The position numbers were made by a program, and so were the translations under genes. Below are positions 30,814-39,241 of a stretch of 64,000 bases of DNA, piece by piece (positions within the stretch are counted from its first letter, which is position 1; the number at the start of each line of letters is the position of its first letter). The notes beneath the pieces are model-generated. The model did not search any database and was not told where the DNA came from. It saw nothing but the letters and a program-made list of their open reading frames with translations. The stretch comes from Flavobacterium chilense (GTDB lineage Bacteria > Bacteroidota > Bacteroidia > Flavobacteriales > Flavobacteriaceae): contig NZ_LSYT01000004.1 in assembly GCF_001602525.1 (NCBI RefSeq), forward strand, positions 62,001 through 126,000. The letters are read 5' to 3'.

Positions 30814-32691
30814 TTAATCTTCGATTTTTCTAACTTTATCCAGCCATGTAAATTTTAATATCGTGGTTGTTACTAAAAACACCAGTAATGCTGTAATGGC
30901 TTTTGGATAATCTCTGATAATAAAAAATATAGGAAGCAGGATCATACTCGACTGCCATACAATCCCGATGGCACAGTTTAGCATATCTTTCCAGAAATCA
31001 TTATTTTTTTCGAAAGTCTGATCTTCTGCTCTTAATAATTTATAAACCGGTTTCCACCAACCCCAGGGTCTTACATTGGTATAAAAAGATTTTAGCACTT
31101 CGATATCTGTTGGTTTACTCAGGAATGTTCCTAAAAGACAACCCAGAATCGAGAAACCAAATATTAGCGGGAATAAATAAATCGCCTGTACTTGCGCTAA
31201 ATCGTACAAAAATGATCCTTCGGTTAAACTTCCTTTGGCCTGACCTAAAGCAAATTGCAAAGAAGCTACCACTAATCCGGCGAACATTCCCCAGAAATAA
31301 CCCCAGCCATTAAAACGCCACCAAATCCATTTTAAGAAATTGGCTGCGACATAACCTCCGTACAAAGCACTTGTAATCCAAAGTGTTAAGGAATTGATGG
31401 AGTCTGCAAAAAATCCCATAAAAACGCCCAGCCCTACTACCAGAAAAGAAGAAATCTGACTTACTTTGATATAATGCGCATTTGAGGCAACAGGCTTGAA
31501 ATATTTTTTATAAATATCGTTGACTATGTAAGCAGGTCCTGCGTTTACAAATGCTGAAAATCCGGACATGAAAGCGGCTAATAAACCGGCTAGCAAAATT
31601 CCTTTGATTCCAACAGGAATGTATAAATTAACGACTTTTGGCATTAATAATTCTAAATCGGCTCCGGTTAAACCTGTATTGGCATTTAATTCCGGTGCTA
31701 AATTTACCAACGCAATTACTACAATTCCGGTGATTAATAAATATCTCGGAATGAATAAAATCAAATTGGTAAAACCGCTCATATACGCTGCTTCTTTTAC
31801 GGATTTGGTAGAAAGTATTCTTTGCAAATCATAACTTGGCGTTGGTCCGGCTACACTGGCAAAGAAACCTTTGAACAAAGTCATTCCGATAAAAGCACCG
31901 AACATTTTATATCCTTCTGAATCTATTAAATTATTGAAGGTTTGAAATTTATCACTCCATTGGGTTTCAAATTGCCAACCAAAGAAAACATTTTTCCACT
32001 CTTCTGTAATGACCGAATTGATCTGAATATCAGTATAATTGATAAATGCATAACCGGCAATCAGGACACCAGCGGTAATCATGATTAAATATTGTACCAC
32101 TTCGGTAGCAACTACAGAAAACATTCCGCCTTTTACGGTGTAAACTGTAGTAAGAAATATAATAATCAGCGCATAAGAACGCTCAGAAGTCAGTATAATT
32201 AAATCGCCATAATGAAGCGTTAAATCCCACGGAAGAATAATGGTTACAAATTTACCGATACCTTCAAAAAAATAAGCGATAAAACCAATGGTAGAAATTA
32301 TAGCAAAAATGGCGACGATAATATGAGATGCTTTTCCGGCCCTGTCACTTCCAAAACGGGTTAGAATCCATTCAGAACCAGTCATTACTTTTGATTTTCT
32401 AATCCAGACGGCAAGGAACATCATCACAAAAATCTGGTTCCAGATTGGCCAGAGCCACATAAACATAAAACTTTTTACACCATATAAAAACAATACTCCA
32501 ATCATCCAGGAAGTTCCTGAAACATCAAACATTCCTGATCCGTTGCTTAGGCCTAAAAAATACCATTTGATTGTTTTTCCGCCAAGGAAGTAATCGTCGA
32601 GTCCTTTTGATGCTTTTCTTGAAATCCAAATTCCTATTCCTACCGAGAGCAGAATATAGGCTACAATGATTGATACGTCAATTATATCCAT
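30814..32691 (-). CDS. Sodium:solute symporter (SSS family)
   Basis: 625 residues with 13-15 predicted membrane helices spread along the chain (first at about 5-25), the SSS pattern GxGxWISRKASKGLDDYFLGG at the end of helix 1, and a hydrophilic C-terminal segment before two last helices. Family members take up sugars, sialic acid or organic solutes with Na+. It lies 33 bases after the second GH92 gene and ahead of the cytoplasmic GH130, so uptake of a mannosyl-GlcNAc-type disaccharide or a monosaccharide is likely (inference). Confidence 0.9.
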   Translation of the reverse strand: MDIIDVSIIVAYILLSVGIGIWISRKASKGLDDYFLGGKTIKWYFLGLSNGSGMFDVSGTSWMIGVLFLYGVKSFMFMWLWPIWNQIFVMMFLAVWIRKSKVMTGSEWILTRFGSDRAGKASHIIVAIFAIISTIGFIAYFFEGIGKFVTIILPWDLTLHYGDLIILTSERSYALIIIFLTTVYTVKGGMFSVVATEVVQYLIMITAGVLIAGYAFINYTDIQINSVITEEWKNVFFGWQFETQWSDKFQTFNNLIDSEGYKMFGAFIGMTLFKGFFASVAGPTPSYDLQRILSTKSVKEAAYMSGFTNLILFIPRYLLITGIVVIALVNLAPELNANTGLTGADLELLMPKVVNLYIPVGIKGILLAGLLAAFMSGFSAFVNAGPAYIVNDIYKKYFKPVASNAHYIKVSQISSFLVVGLGVFMGFFADSINSLTLWITSALYGGYVAANFLKWIWWRFNGWGYFWGMFAGLVVASLQFALGQAKGSLTEGSFLYDLAQVQAIYLFPLIFGFSILGCLLGTFLSKPTDIEVLKSFYTNVRPWGWWKPVYKLLRAEDQTFEKNNDFWKDMLNCAIGIVWQSSMILLPIFFIIRDYPKAITALLVFLVTTTILKFTWLDKVRKIED

Positions 32692-32724
32692 TAATTTATG
32701 TTTATTTATTAGTTATGTGGTTGG

Positions 32725-34968
32725 TTATAGTTTTACTCCCCAGTTTTTATTGGGTTGGGATCCCATTACAAAATGCAAAGTCCCGCCCTGCAATATTTGC
32801 TGATGTGTAATAGCTGTTTTATTGAACGGAACACCATTGAGTGTTGCCGACTGGATATAAAAGTTTTTATCTGAAACGTTTTCTGCTTCGATTACAAAAG
32901 ATTTTCCGTTTTCAAGATTGATTTTTGCTTTTTCGAAAATCGGGCTTCCTATTTCATATTCTCCCGAAGCCGGATTCATTGGATATAATCCCATGGAACT
33001 AAAAACATACCAAGCCGACATTTGTCCGCAGTCTTCGTTACCACTTAAACCGTTTGGGGTTGTATTGTATTGAGTATCTAAAATATGACGTACCCAATAT
33101 TGTGTTCTCCAGGGCTGTCCGGCATGATTGAACATATAAGCAATGTGATGACTTGGCTCGTTTCCGTGTGCATACTGACCAATTAATCCTGAAATATCTG
33201 CTGAAACATTGCTTCCTGTAATTTCTGAACTTTCTGTAAATAATTGTTCTAAACGTTTTACGAAAATCTCATTACTTCCGTGCAGTGAAATAAAATCTTC
33301 TACATTTTGAGGAACAAACCAGCTGTGTTGCCAGGCATTTCCTTCGGTATAATCTGTATGTTCTCTGTGGTTGGAATGTTTTGGATCAAAAGGTTCGTTC
33401 CATGATTTTCCATCATCCGATTTTCCTCTCATGAATCCTGTTTTAGGATCAAATAAATGTTGGTAGGCTTTGGAACGGTTCAGGAAAAATTGATAATCTT
33501 CGTTTTTCCCTAAGGCTTTTGCCATTTGTGCCACACACCAATCATCATAAGCATATTCTAAAGTAATCGTAACTGATTCATCCAGTAAGTTAAACGGAAT
33601 ATAACCGTATTTTTTATAGTAATTCAATCCTCGCTCATCCTGCATCATAGTCGCTTTCATGGCTTGATAAGCTTTTTCTGCATCAAAACCTTTAATTCCT
33701 TTTAGATAAGCATCTGCAATTACAGGGATTGAATGATAGCCTGTCATGGTATTGGTTTCGTTGGCATATAACGTCCAGACCGGTAATATTTTTTTTGTAT
33801 CGTAATAGGCTAACATTGAGTTTACAATGTCTGAAGTTTTGTTCGGAGCCAATAAAGTCAGTAATGGATTTTCGGCTCTAAAAGTATCCCATAGTGATAA
33901 GGTCGAGTAAGCGGTATAATCTTTTGCCGTAGCAATTTGATCATCCTCTTTTCTAAACTGACCGTTTTTATCACTATAGGTTACAGGGGCAACTTGGGCG
34001 TGGAACATCGCGGTATAGAAAATGGTCTTTAATGAATCTGTTGGGGTTTCAACTTCGATTTTGCTCAAAGCAGTATTCCATATAGTAGCTGCTTTAGATT
34101 TTGTGGTATCAAAAGTTGACTTTTCATCGTCCAGATTGTCTTTGGCATTAGCCACACTTACCGAAGATAAAGCTACTTTAACCCATAACTGATCTGATTT
34201 TTTCGGGTCAAAAAACAGTTGTGCCGATGTGTTTTCTGCGTCGGCTTTTTTGGAATTAATGATTTGCTTGTCAGCAATTAAAACTGATTCTGTAATAGGT
34301 TTCGAAAATTTGGCGACAAAAAATACTTTCTGATTTTTTGCCCAGCCTGTACTATAGCGATATCCGCTTATCGTGTATTGGTCTTCAATTGTGATTCCGG
34401 TTTTTACCGTTTTGTCCCAATTAATCGCAAATCCTAAATCGATAACTACAGATTGTGTATCGTTTTTTGCAAAGGTGTATTTATGAAATGCTGTGCGTTG
34501 TGAAGAGGTTAATTCTACATTGATCTTAGGATCCTCAAGAAAAACCTGGTAAGAACCCGGTGTTGCTTTTTCGTTAACATGACTGTATTTTGATTTATAT
34601 GGTAATTGATCTCGTGAAGTTGTTTTTGTAGTTAAATCAAGTTTTTTATTGGTCGGCATGAAAAGAATATCTGCCAGATCGCCAATTCCGGTTCCGCTTA
34701 AATGCAAATGGCTAAAACCCGCTACAATAGAATCTGAGTAATGATATCCGGAACACCAGTCCCAACTTGAGATTCCGTTGTCAGGACTTACCTGAAGCAT
34801 TCCAAAAGGAACCGTTGCTCCCGGATAAGTATGTCCGTGACCTCCTGTACCAATAAAAGGATCTACATGATTAACAAAAAGTATTTTTTGCTCGCTATTT
34901 TTATTTACATTTATTTTGCAACTTGCAGTCAAAATGACCAATAAGCCCAGCAGGGTAAAATTCTTCAT
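32725..34968 (-). CDS. GH92 alpha-mannosidase (second copy), lipoprotein
   Basis: Met at 34968 (MKNFTLLGLLVILTASCK) is chosen as it starts directly at the lipoprotein signal; lipobox TASC at Cys17. The ~747-residue protein carries VDPFIGTGGHGHTYPGA, SLWDTFRAENPL, EGNAWQHSWFVPQN, HGNEPSHHIAYMFN and GNEDCGQMSAWYVFSSMG. The HxNE pattern is associated with alpha-1,2-mannosidases in characterised Bacteroides GH92 enzymes. First gene of the PUL transcript, divergent from the sensor kinase (121-base gap), so its promoter region is the probable control point. Confidence 0.94.
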   Translation of the reverse strand: MKNFTLLGLLVILTASCKINVNKNSEQKILFVNHVDPFIGTGGHGHTYPGATVPFGMLQVSPDNGISSWDWCSGYHYSDSIVAGFSHLHLSGTGIGDLADILFMPTNKKLDLTTKTTSRDQLPYKSKYSHVNEKATPGSYQVFLEDPKINVELTSSQRTAFHKYTFAKNDTQSVVIDLGFAINWDKTVKTGITIEDQYTISGYRYSTGWAKNQKVFFVAKFSKPITESVLIADKQIINSKKADAENTSAQLFFDPKKSDQLWVKVALSSVSVANAKDNLDDEKSTFDTTKSKAATIWNTALSKIEVETPTDSLKTIFYTAMFHAQVAPVTYSDKNGQFRKEDDQIATAKDYTAYSTLSLWDTFRAENPLLTLLAPNKTSDIVNSMLAYYDTKKILPVWTLYANETNTMTGYHSIPVIADAYLKGIKGFDAEKAYQAMKATMMQDERGLNYYKKYGYIPFNLLDESVTITLEYAYDDWCVAQMAKALGKNEDYQFFLNRSKAYQHLFDPKTGFMRGKSDDGKSWNEPFDPKHSNHREHTDYTEGNAWQHSWFVPQNVEDFISLHGSNEIFVKRLEQLFTESSEITGSNVSADISGLIGQYAHGNEPSHHIAYMFNHAGQPWRTQYWVRHILDTQYNTTPNGLSGNEDCGQMSAWYVFSSMGLYPMNPASGEYEIGSPIFEKAKINLENGKSFVIEAENVSDKNFYIQSATLNGVPFNKTAITHQQILQGGTLHFVMGSQPNKNWGVKL

Positions 34969-35089
34969 ATAAAACAATCTTAATTTAACTTTAAATTTAA
35001 ATAAATTAGAATTTTATTAAAACTAATTTAGACGGACGACAGTTTAACTAAGATAAACACCAAAAAAAGTCACAAAAAATACCAGTATT

Positions 35090-36148
35090 ATGAATTTCAG
35101 TTCCGGCAAACTTTATCGCATACCATTGCATTATCACATCTTTTTTTGGCTTACTTACTTTTTATTTAACACATTTCGATGGGGAAGCTATTTTAATGAC
35201 TATCTCTATTCGTTCAAAACAAACTTATTGGGATTTCCTATTCACATGACTTTGTGTTATCTGAATATTTTGGTGTTTATGCCGTATCTGGTCTATCGAA
35301 AAAAGTACCTTTTGTATATACTGGCCATTTTATCTTCTCTATTTTTAATGGTTATCGTAAAATTTAACCTTACATATCTATTAATAAACCATAACGTTTG
35401 GCCTGAAGGCCCGGAATTTATAGATGAGTTAACCCTCAACTATACTATAGATATGATGATGGGTGAACTGTATGTGATCACTTTTGTTACGGCTATTAAG
35501 ATTACATTAGATTTTTTGAAGGAACAAAAAAGGGTTACGGATCTGGAAAAATCTCAATTAGAAACGGAATTGCTTTTCCTGAAATCTCAAATTTCTCCGC
35601 ACTTTTTCTTTAATACACTCAATAACATTTATTCTTTATCTGTCGAAAAATCAAACAAAACACCAAAAATTGTCCTGAAACTTTCTGAGCTAATGCGCTA
35701 TATGCTGTACGATACAAGAAGCAAAAGACAGACTCTGGAAAATGAAATACTTTGCATTCAGAATTATCTTGATCTGGAGAGAATCCGAAATGATGACCGA
35801 TTAGAGGTAAATATGTCTATATCCGGTGATATTCATGACAAAGAGATTTCTCCTATCATATTATTAACTTTTATTGAAAATGCTTTTAAACACGGTGTAA
35901 ACAAAAATACCGGCAAAGTGGTGATCAATATAAATTTTAAGATAAAAGGCGATTACCTGCATTTTACTATTTCTAATCCAACGCCAGAAATTACACAACA
36001 TGAGGACAATTTTAACAAGTCAAGTGGCATAGGTATTGAGAATGTAAAAAAAAGATTGGAGTTAGGTTATAATAAAAATGACTATAAGCTTTCATTTAAA
36101 AATAAAAAAGATATTTTTGTCGTAAAACTTGTGATTAAAGTAACCTAG
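35090..36148 (+). CDS. LytS-type sensor histidine kinase
   Basis: 352 residues with four N-terminal membrane helices (about 13-30, 45-65, 78-100, 120-145), a short coiled coil, and the His_kinase domain with LKSQISPHFFFNTLNNIYSL (phospho-accepting His in SPHFFFN) plus an HATPase module with FIENAFKHGV and GIGIENVKKRLEL. There is no large periplasmic sensing domain, so the signal is probably sensed in the membrane. Paired with the LytTR regulator 68 bases downstream; divergent from the PUL. Confidence 0.93.
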   Translation: MNFSSGKLYRIPLHYHIFFWLTYFLFNTFRWGSYFNDYLYSFKTNLLGFPIHMTLCYLNILVFMPYLVYRKKYLLYILAILSSLFLMVIVKFNLTYLLINHNVWPEGPEFIDELTLNYTIDMMMGELYVITFVTAIKITLDFLKEQKRVTDLEKSQLETELLFLKSQISPHFFFNTLNNIYSLSVEKSNKTPKIVLKLSELMRYMLYDTRSKRQTLENEILCIQNYLDLERIRNDDRLEVNMSISGDIHDKEISPIILLTFIENAFKHGVNKNTGKVVININFKIKGDYLHFTISNPTPEITQHEDNFNKSSGIGIENVKKRLELGYNKNDYKLSFKNKKDIFVVKLVIKVT

Positions 36149-36216
36149 ACACAACTTTTCTTCGTATATAAATTTACCTGCTAAATTATTTCGCTCAAAT
36201 AACTAAGATTATAGAA

Positions 36217-36930
36217 ATGAAAATAAATTGTTTGATTATTGACGATGAGCCTTTGGCGATTAATGTTATTAAAAATTATTTAGAGCCGATTGAAAATTTT
36301 GAGGTAATAAATACTTTCAGCAATCCAATTGAAGGTTTAAATTTCCTGAAAAATAACACCGTTGATGTTATCTTTCTCGATATCAACATGCCTGTTCTTG
36401 ATGGTATTAATTTTATAAAGAGCCTTGAAAATCCACCAATTCTTATTATCACGAGTGCCTATAGTCAGTTTGCAATTGAAACTTACGAACTGGATGTTTT
36501 AGATTATCTGGTAAAACCAATCGAGTTTCCGAGGTTAATGAAAACCTTAAATAAGATTAGTAAAAGACTCGAAAATAAAACTAATATTCCGCAGGAAAGC
36601 AGTGCCGACAGCCCTTTTATATTCGTAAAAATCGACAAGAAAAGAATGAAAAAGATTTTCTTTAATGAAATTCTGGTTATCGAAAGCTTAAAAGATTATT
36701 TAAAAATAAACACTCTAACAGGTAAATATATAATTCACAGCACACTGTCTGATTTTACAGATTTGCTTCCGGAGAGAAATTTTTTAAGAATACACAGATC
36801 CTATACAATTGCTATTGATAAAATTGATGCCGTTGAAGGAAACAGCATCGAAATTGAAGGTTTACGATATGTAATTGGCAGATCGTATATCGATCATGTA
36901 AAACAAAGAATTTTGAATTCTTCGATTTGA
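36217..36930 (+). CDS. LytTR-family response regulator
   Basis: 237 residues. Receiver domain 1-120 with acidic DDEP, phospho-acceptor Asp in VIFLDINMPVLDG (about residue 54), Ser/Thr in ITSAY and Lys in YLVKPIEF. LytTR DNA-binding domain about 140-235 (FVKIDKKRMKKI, FLRIHRSYTIAIDKID). It is the cognate partner of the kinase before it. Given position, it likely controls the divergent GH92-led operon. The intrinsic terminator follows at 36982. Confidence 0.93.
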   Translation: MKINCLIIDDEPLAINVIKNYLEPIENFEVINTFSNPIEGLNFLKNNTVDVIFLDINMPVLDGINFIKSLENPPILIITSAYSQFAIETYELDVLDYLVKPIEFPRLMKTLNKISKRLENKTNIPQESSADSPFIFVKIDKKRMKKIFFNEILVIESLKDYLKINTLTGKYIIHSTLSDFTDLLPERNFLRIHRSYTIAIDKIDAVEGNSIEIEGLRYVIGRSYIDHVKQRILNSSI

Positions 36931-36981
36931 TTTTGTGAGAAGTTAATAAGTAAAATGTTAGATGTTTAACGTATTGAAACC

Positions 36982-37018
36982 TTAATCAATGTTTAAAAAC
37001 ATTGATTAAAGTTTTTTT
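36982..37018 (+). terminator. Intrinsic terminator of the kinase-regulator operon
   Basis: 13-bp perfect stem TTAATCAATGTTT (36982-36994) / AAACATTGATTAA (36997-37009) with a 2-base loop, followed by seven Ts. Confidence 0.85.
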
Positions 37019-37027
37019 GTTTTAGCG

Positions 37028-37059
37028 CCCTTCGACTTCGCTCAGGGTGACAAAACTGA
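37028..37059. repeat. Short dispersed repeat (CTTCGCTCAG type)
   Basis: CCTTCGACTTCGCTCAGGG then TGACAAAACTGAG. The core CTTCGCTCAG...TGACA is shared with 60552-60569 and its inverse copy. Short dispersed elements of this sort are common between genes in flavobacteria. Confidence 0.5.
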
Positions 37060-37090
37060 GAGAAAAAGTTTGCGGTAAAACCCCACAAAA

Positions 37091-37122
37091 CAAAAAAATG
37101 CAGCCAACCACGGCTGCATTTT
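37091..37122 (-). terminator. Intrinsic terminator of the nagB-like gene
   Basis: AAAATGCAGCC (to 37105) / GGCTGCATTTT (37112-37122) form an 11-bp stem with 6-base loop; read on the minus strand it is followed by a T-run (complement of 37091-37097). It lies about 65 bases past the stop of the NagB/PIG-L gene. Confidence 0.85.
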
Positions 37123-37187
37123 CAAAACTGGTAACTAACCAATAAACCACATGAAATAGCTTATTACGTTTTTAAAACAAAATTTCT

Positions 37188-39101
37188 CTAAAAGAAATAT
37201 CGTTTAAATGCTTCGATGGCAGAATAGTCTGCTAATCCTAAAGCATGATATTTTTCTGCCGTTAATCTGTTTCGGTCTTCTACCCTTACCCAGAATTCGC
37301 GGCTGTCATCGCCCTGAAACATTACCCCGTCTTTTTGTGACTGATGGTAAAAAATAGCATGACGTTTTTTAAGTACCTGATCCGGACTCATTGGAACCGC
37401 CATTTCGATTTGGTACGATTCCCATTCATGCCAGGCTCCTCTATACAGCCAAACCCAGCAATCATCCATAAAGCTTTTGTGTTTTAATCGCTTTAAAGCT
37501 TCAAACAAACTATCAAGGCACACTTTGTGCGTTCCGTGTGGATCTGCCAAATCTCCTGCTGCATAAATCTGATGTGGTTTTATCCTTTCGATAATATCAC
37601 ACATAATTTGTATATCAGCCTCTCCAAGGTTATTTTTCTTAACTGTTCCAGTTTCATAAAATGGTAAATCTAAAAAGTTAACATTTGAATCCGGTACACC
37701 TAAATATCTGGTTGCTGCAACTGATTCACTTCTTCTAATCAATCCTTTTAATCTTCTCACTTCTAATGAGTCAATATCATTTGCTTTTTTATTCTTTAAA
37801 AAGTTGATGATATTTTCAGCTTCTTCAGAGTTTTTATTTAATGCCATCGAAATTTCGGCAAACTTTAAAGCCTCTTCATTCGAAACTGCTATATTTCCTG
37901 AGGTTTGATACGCAATATGAACATCATGTCCCTGCTCTACCAATCGGTCAAAAGTTCCTCCCATCGAAATAACATCATCATCCGGATGCGGACTAAATAT
38001 GATGATTCTTTTTCTTTCGGGAGTTGCACGTTCCGGTCTGTTGGTATCATCAGCATTAGGTTTTCCACCCGGCCATCCTGTGATGGTTTGCTGCATTTTA
38101 TTGAACATTTTAATATTCAAATGGTAAGCAGTTCCTTCTTCTGCCAAAACGCTCGACATTCCGTTATCGTTATAATCTTTGTCCGTTAGTTTCAGGAAAG
38201 GTTTTTTGGTCAATTCACTTAACCACGCAACGGCTTTTAGTTTTAACTCTTCTGTCCAGATTACCGATTTTACCAGCCAGGGGGTTTTTACTCTCGTTAG
38301 TTCTGATGATGCTTCTGTATCTAACACAAATGTTGTATTGTTGTGCTGTTGTAAATACGTAGCCGGAACTCTCGATGAAATTTCTCCTTCGATTGTTTTC
38401 TTTATTATTTCTGCTTTACTGATTCCCCATCCGAGAAGCACAATTCGCTTGGCATTTTTTACAGTACCAATTCCCATTGTGATGGCTTTTCTCGGCACAT
38501 TATCCACTCCCAAAAAGGAAGATGCAGCATCCTGACGTGTTAAATGATCGAGTGTAATACTTCGTGTTGCTGAATTAACATGCGATCCCGGTTCATTAAA
38601 TCCAATATGCCCCGTTCTCCCGATTCCTAACAACTGAAAATCTAATCCTCCGTAGGATTTAATCTTCATTTCGTAATCGATACAATATTGCTGCAGGTCT
38701 TCATTACTGATATTTCCGTCAGGAATATTGATGTTTTGAGGTAAAATATTAACATGATTAAAAAGATGTTCATGCATGAAATACCAGTAACTCTGAATAT
38801 CGTTTTTATCCATTGGATAATATTCATCTAAATTGAAAGTCACGACGTTTGCAAAACTCAAACCTTCTTCTTTATGAAGTCTTACCAGCTCTTCGTATAC
38901 TTTTACAGGTGAAGATCCTGTCGCAAGTCCTAAAATACATGGCTCGTTTAATTCTTCTTTTCTTTGAATGATATTGGCTATTTCCTGAGCGACTAAAATC
39001 GAAGCTTCCTGAGATGAATCGAAAATCACATTATGAATTTTCTCGAAGCGGGTTTCTTCGAACTTTCCTGCTTCTTTGAAATTTATACTTTCTTTAATCA
39101 T
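37188..39101 (-). CDS. nagB: Glucosamine-6-phosphate deaminase fused to PIG-L/LmbE-type deacetylase domain
   Basis: 637 residues, no signal peptide. Residues 25-275 are NagB: LATGSSPVKVYEEL, FNLDEYYPM (catalytic-type Asp), GIGRTGHIGFNEPGS. Residues 365-637 are a PIG-L/LmbE domain with metal motif PHPDDD (371-376) and DPHGTH. NagB converts GlcN-6-P to fructose-6-P and ammonia; PIG-L domains are Zn-dependent N-deacetylases. Long NagB proteins of this plan are found in Bacteroidota. The fused domain could deacetylate a GlcNAc derivative, but this is unproven. It follows the GH29 gene by 140 bases on the same strand. Confidence 0.9.
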   Translation of the reverse strand: MIKESINFKEAGKFEETRFEKIHNVIFDSSQEASILVAQEIANIIQRKEELNEPCILGLATGSSPVKVYEELVRLHKEEGLSFANVVTFNLDEYYPMDKNDIQSYWYFMHEHLFNHVNILPQNINIPDGNISNEDLQQYCIDYEMKIKSYGGLDFQLLGIGRTGHIGFNEPGSHVNSATRSITLDHLTRQDAASSFLGVDNVPRKAITMGIGTVKNAKRIVLLGWGISKAEIIKKTIEGEISSRVPATYLQQHNNTTFVLDTEASSELTRVKTPWLVKSVIWTEELKLKAVAWLSELTKKPFLKLTDKDYNDNGMSSVLAEEGTAYHLNIKMFNKMQQTITGWPGGKPNADDTNRPERATPERKRIIIFSPHPDDDVISMGGTFDRLVEQGHDVHIAYQTSGNIAVSNEEALKFAEISMALNKNSEEAENIINFLKNKKANDIDSLEVRRLKGLIRRSESVAATRYLGVPDSNVNFLDLPFYETGTVKKNNLGEADIQIMCDIIERIKPHQIYAAGDLADPHGTHKVCLDSLFEALKRLKHKSFMDDCWVWLYRGAWHEWESYQIEMAVPMSPDQVLKKRHAIFYHQSQKDGVMFQGDDSREFWVRVEDRNRLTAEKYHALGLADYSAIEAFKRYFF

Positions 39102-39241
39102 TTGCCTGTTGTTCTAATTATTTAATATAAAATTAAATATTAGACCATGGAAATAATCAAAAATTCGACTAATAACGTGTAAACTTCGCTAGAAAACACA
39201 ATTTAAAACTTTAAGAAAAAAGATCACAAACCGAAACCAGC

